IMG/VR virus record: IMGVR_UViG_3300035698_009465
Coordinates: 1 to 21,308 of that record
Source of the DNA: a virus
Length of the DNA stretch: 21,308 nucleotides
Reading direction: 5' to 3' (one strand)
Shown: positions 21,140-21,308 of the stretch, in pieces
Numbering within the stretch: the first letter of the stretch is position 1
Layout: the number at the start of each line of letters is the position of its first letter
Notes under the pieces: generated by a model
What the model was told of the DNA's origin: nothing
What the model saw: only the letters and a program-made list of their open reading frames with translations
The model's database searches: none
Program-made: the position numbers and the translations under genes

Positions 21140-21147
21140 TTTTTTTT
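21140..21147 (+). terminator. T8 run between convergent genes
   Basis: Eight T start 16 bases after the stop of the acidic protein gene, a probable archaeal intrinsic terminator for the + strand. It overlaps the last two bases of the minus-strand methyltransferase stop codon, so the convergent units abut. Confidence 0.55.
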
Positions 21148-21308
21148 ATATAACTCTTCCATTTCGGATACCCATTCCTTTAGGTTTGGGAGGAGAAATG
21201 CTCTCCGATTTTAGCTGTGATAATCTTTCTTCTGCAATTTTAAAATATTCCTCATCTAATTCAATTCCTGTTATTCTCCTTCCTTCTTCCATAGAAACTA
21301 ATAAATGA
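21146..21308 (-). CDS. DNA methyltransferase, C-terminal end (partial)
   Basis: On the minus strand the last 53 codons of a gene that continues past the window edge. The visible part contains EEGRRITGIELDEEYFKIAE followed by ERLSQLKSE, then a 23-residue tail ending NGRVI. The G-R-[RK]-x-x-G-I-E-x-[DN]-x-x-Y-x-x-I-A-x-x-R-[LI] string is the well-known C-terminal motif of N6/N4-type DNA methyltransferases, where the strand and acidic residue help bind S-adenosylmethionine in the circularly ordered classes. The catalytic [DNS]PP[YFW] motif lies outside the window, so type and target are unknown. In a virus it would protect its DNA from host restriction or methylate promoters; alternatively it belongs to a host gene next to a provirus. 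Confidence 0.7.
   Translation of the reverse strand, partial: HLLVSMEEGRRITGIELDEEYFKIAEERLSQLKSESISPPKPKGMGIRNGRVI

Overview
The window reads as the structural (head, neck, tail) module of a tailed, HK97-fold dsDNA virus or provirus. Its composition and signals point to an archaeal host. The DNA is AT-rich, transcripts appear to end at runs of T, TATA-like boxes are present, and starts are either led by a strong GGAGGT or sit one base after the previous stop in an AAAATGG context. Three very large proteins look like the secreted, Asn/Thr/Cys-rich surface proteins of DPANN archaea (Woesearchaeota/Pacearchaeota type). The DPANN host is an inference from protein style; the tailed-virus identity is well supported by gene order and motifs. 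Terminase, portal and protease are not in the window and presumably lie to the left.

Layout, almost all on the + strand. Head: an acidic scaffold-like protein (24-365), the HK97-fold major capsid protein (367-1485), a small beta protein (1600-1899), a beta-helix protein (1918-2886), a 33-residue ORF (2888-2989) and a further small beta protein (3081-3446). Two nearly identical T-rich elements (1488-1515 and 2987-3020) followed by structured leaders divide this block. Neck: a helix-hairpin-helix protein (3448-3837), a small XhlA-like membrane protein (3827-4075) and the head-tail adaptor (4075-4905). Two large secreted or membrane-anchored proteins (4890-7961 and 7971-9848) are then wedged in before the stopper-like protein (9848-10459). 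Tail: HK97 gp10-like (10452-10844), tail terminator (10912-11586), a small charged protein (11589-11840), tail tube (11840-12844), tail assembly chaperones G and G-T with a -1 frameshift in a ten-A run (12846-13408), a Trp-rich tape measure (13417-14670), a 49-residue coiled-coil ORF overlapping its neighbours (14670-14819), a baseplate/tail protein (14773-15177), a 1049-residue sequon-rich membrane-anchored protein (15177-18326) and the tail hub (18326-19789). A holin-like protein (19813-20034) and a small Cys/His protein (20054-20254) end the block.

A 255-base non-coding region (20255-20509) with an inverted repeat, a spaced direct repeat and a TATA/GGAGGT start region follows. It precedes a membrane-anchored acidic protein (20510-21124) with different codon use. 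On the minus strand the window closes with the C-terminal end of a DNA methyltransferase (21146-21308), convergent with that gene across a T8 run.

The genes together encode capsid assembly, the connector, a short non-contractile tail (no sheath gene is seen) and its tip. The most unusual aspects are the surface-type glycoproteins placed inside the neck and tail cassettes, the recoding site, and the structured leaders after the T-rich elements.
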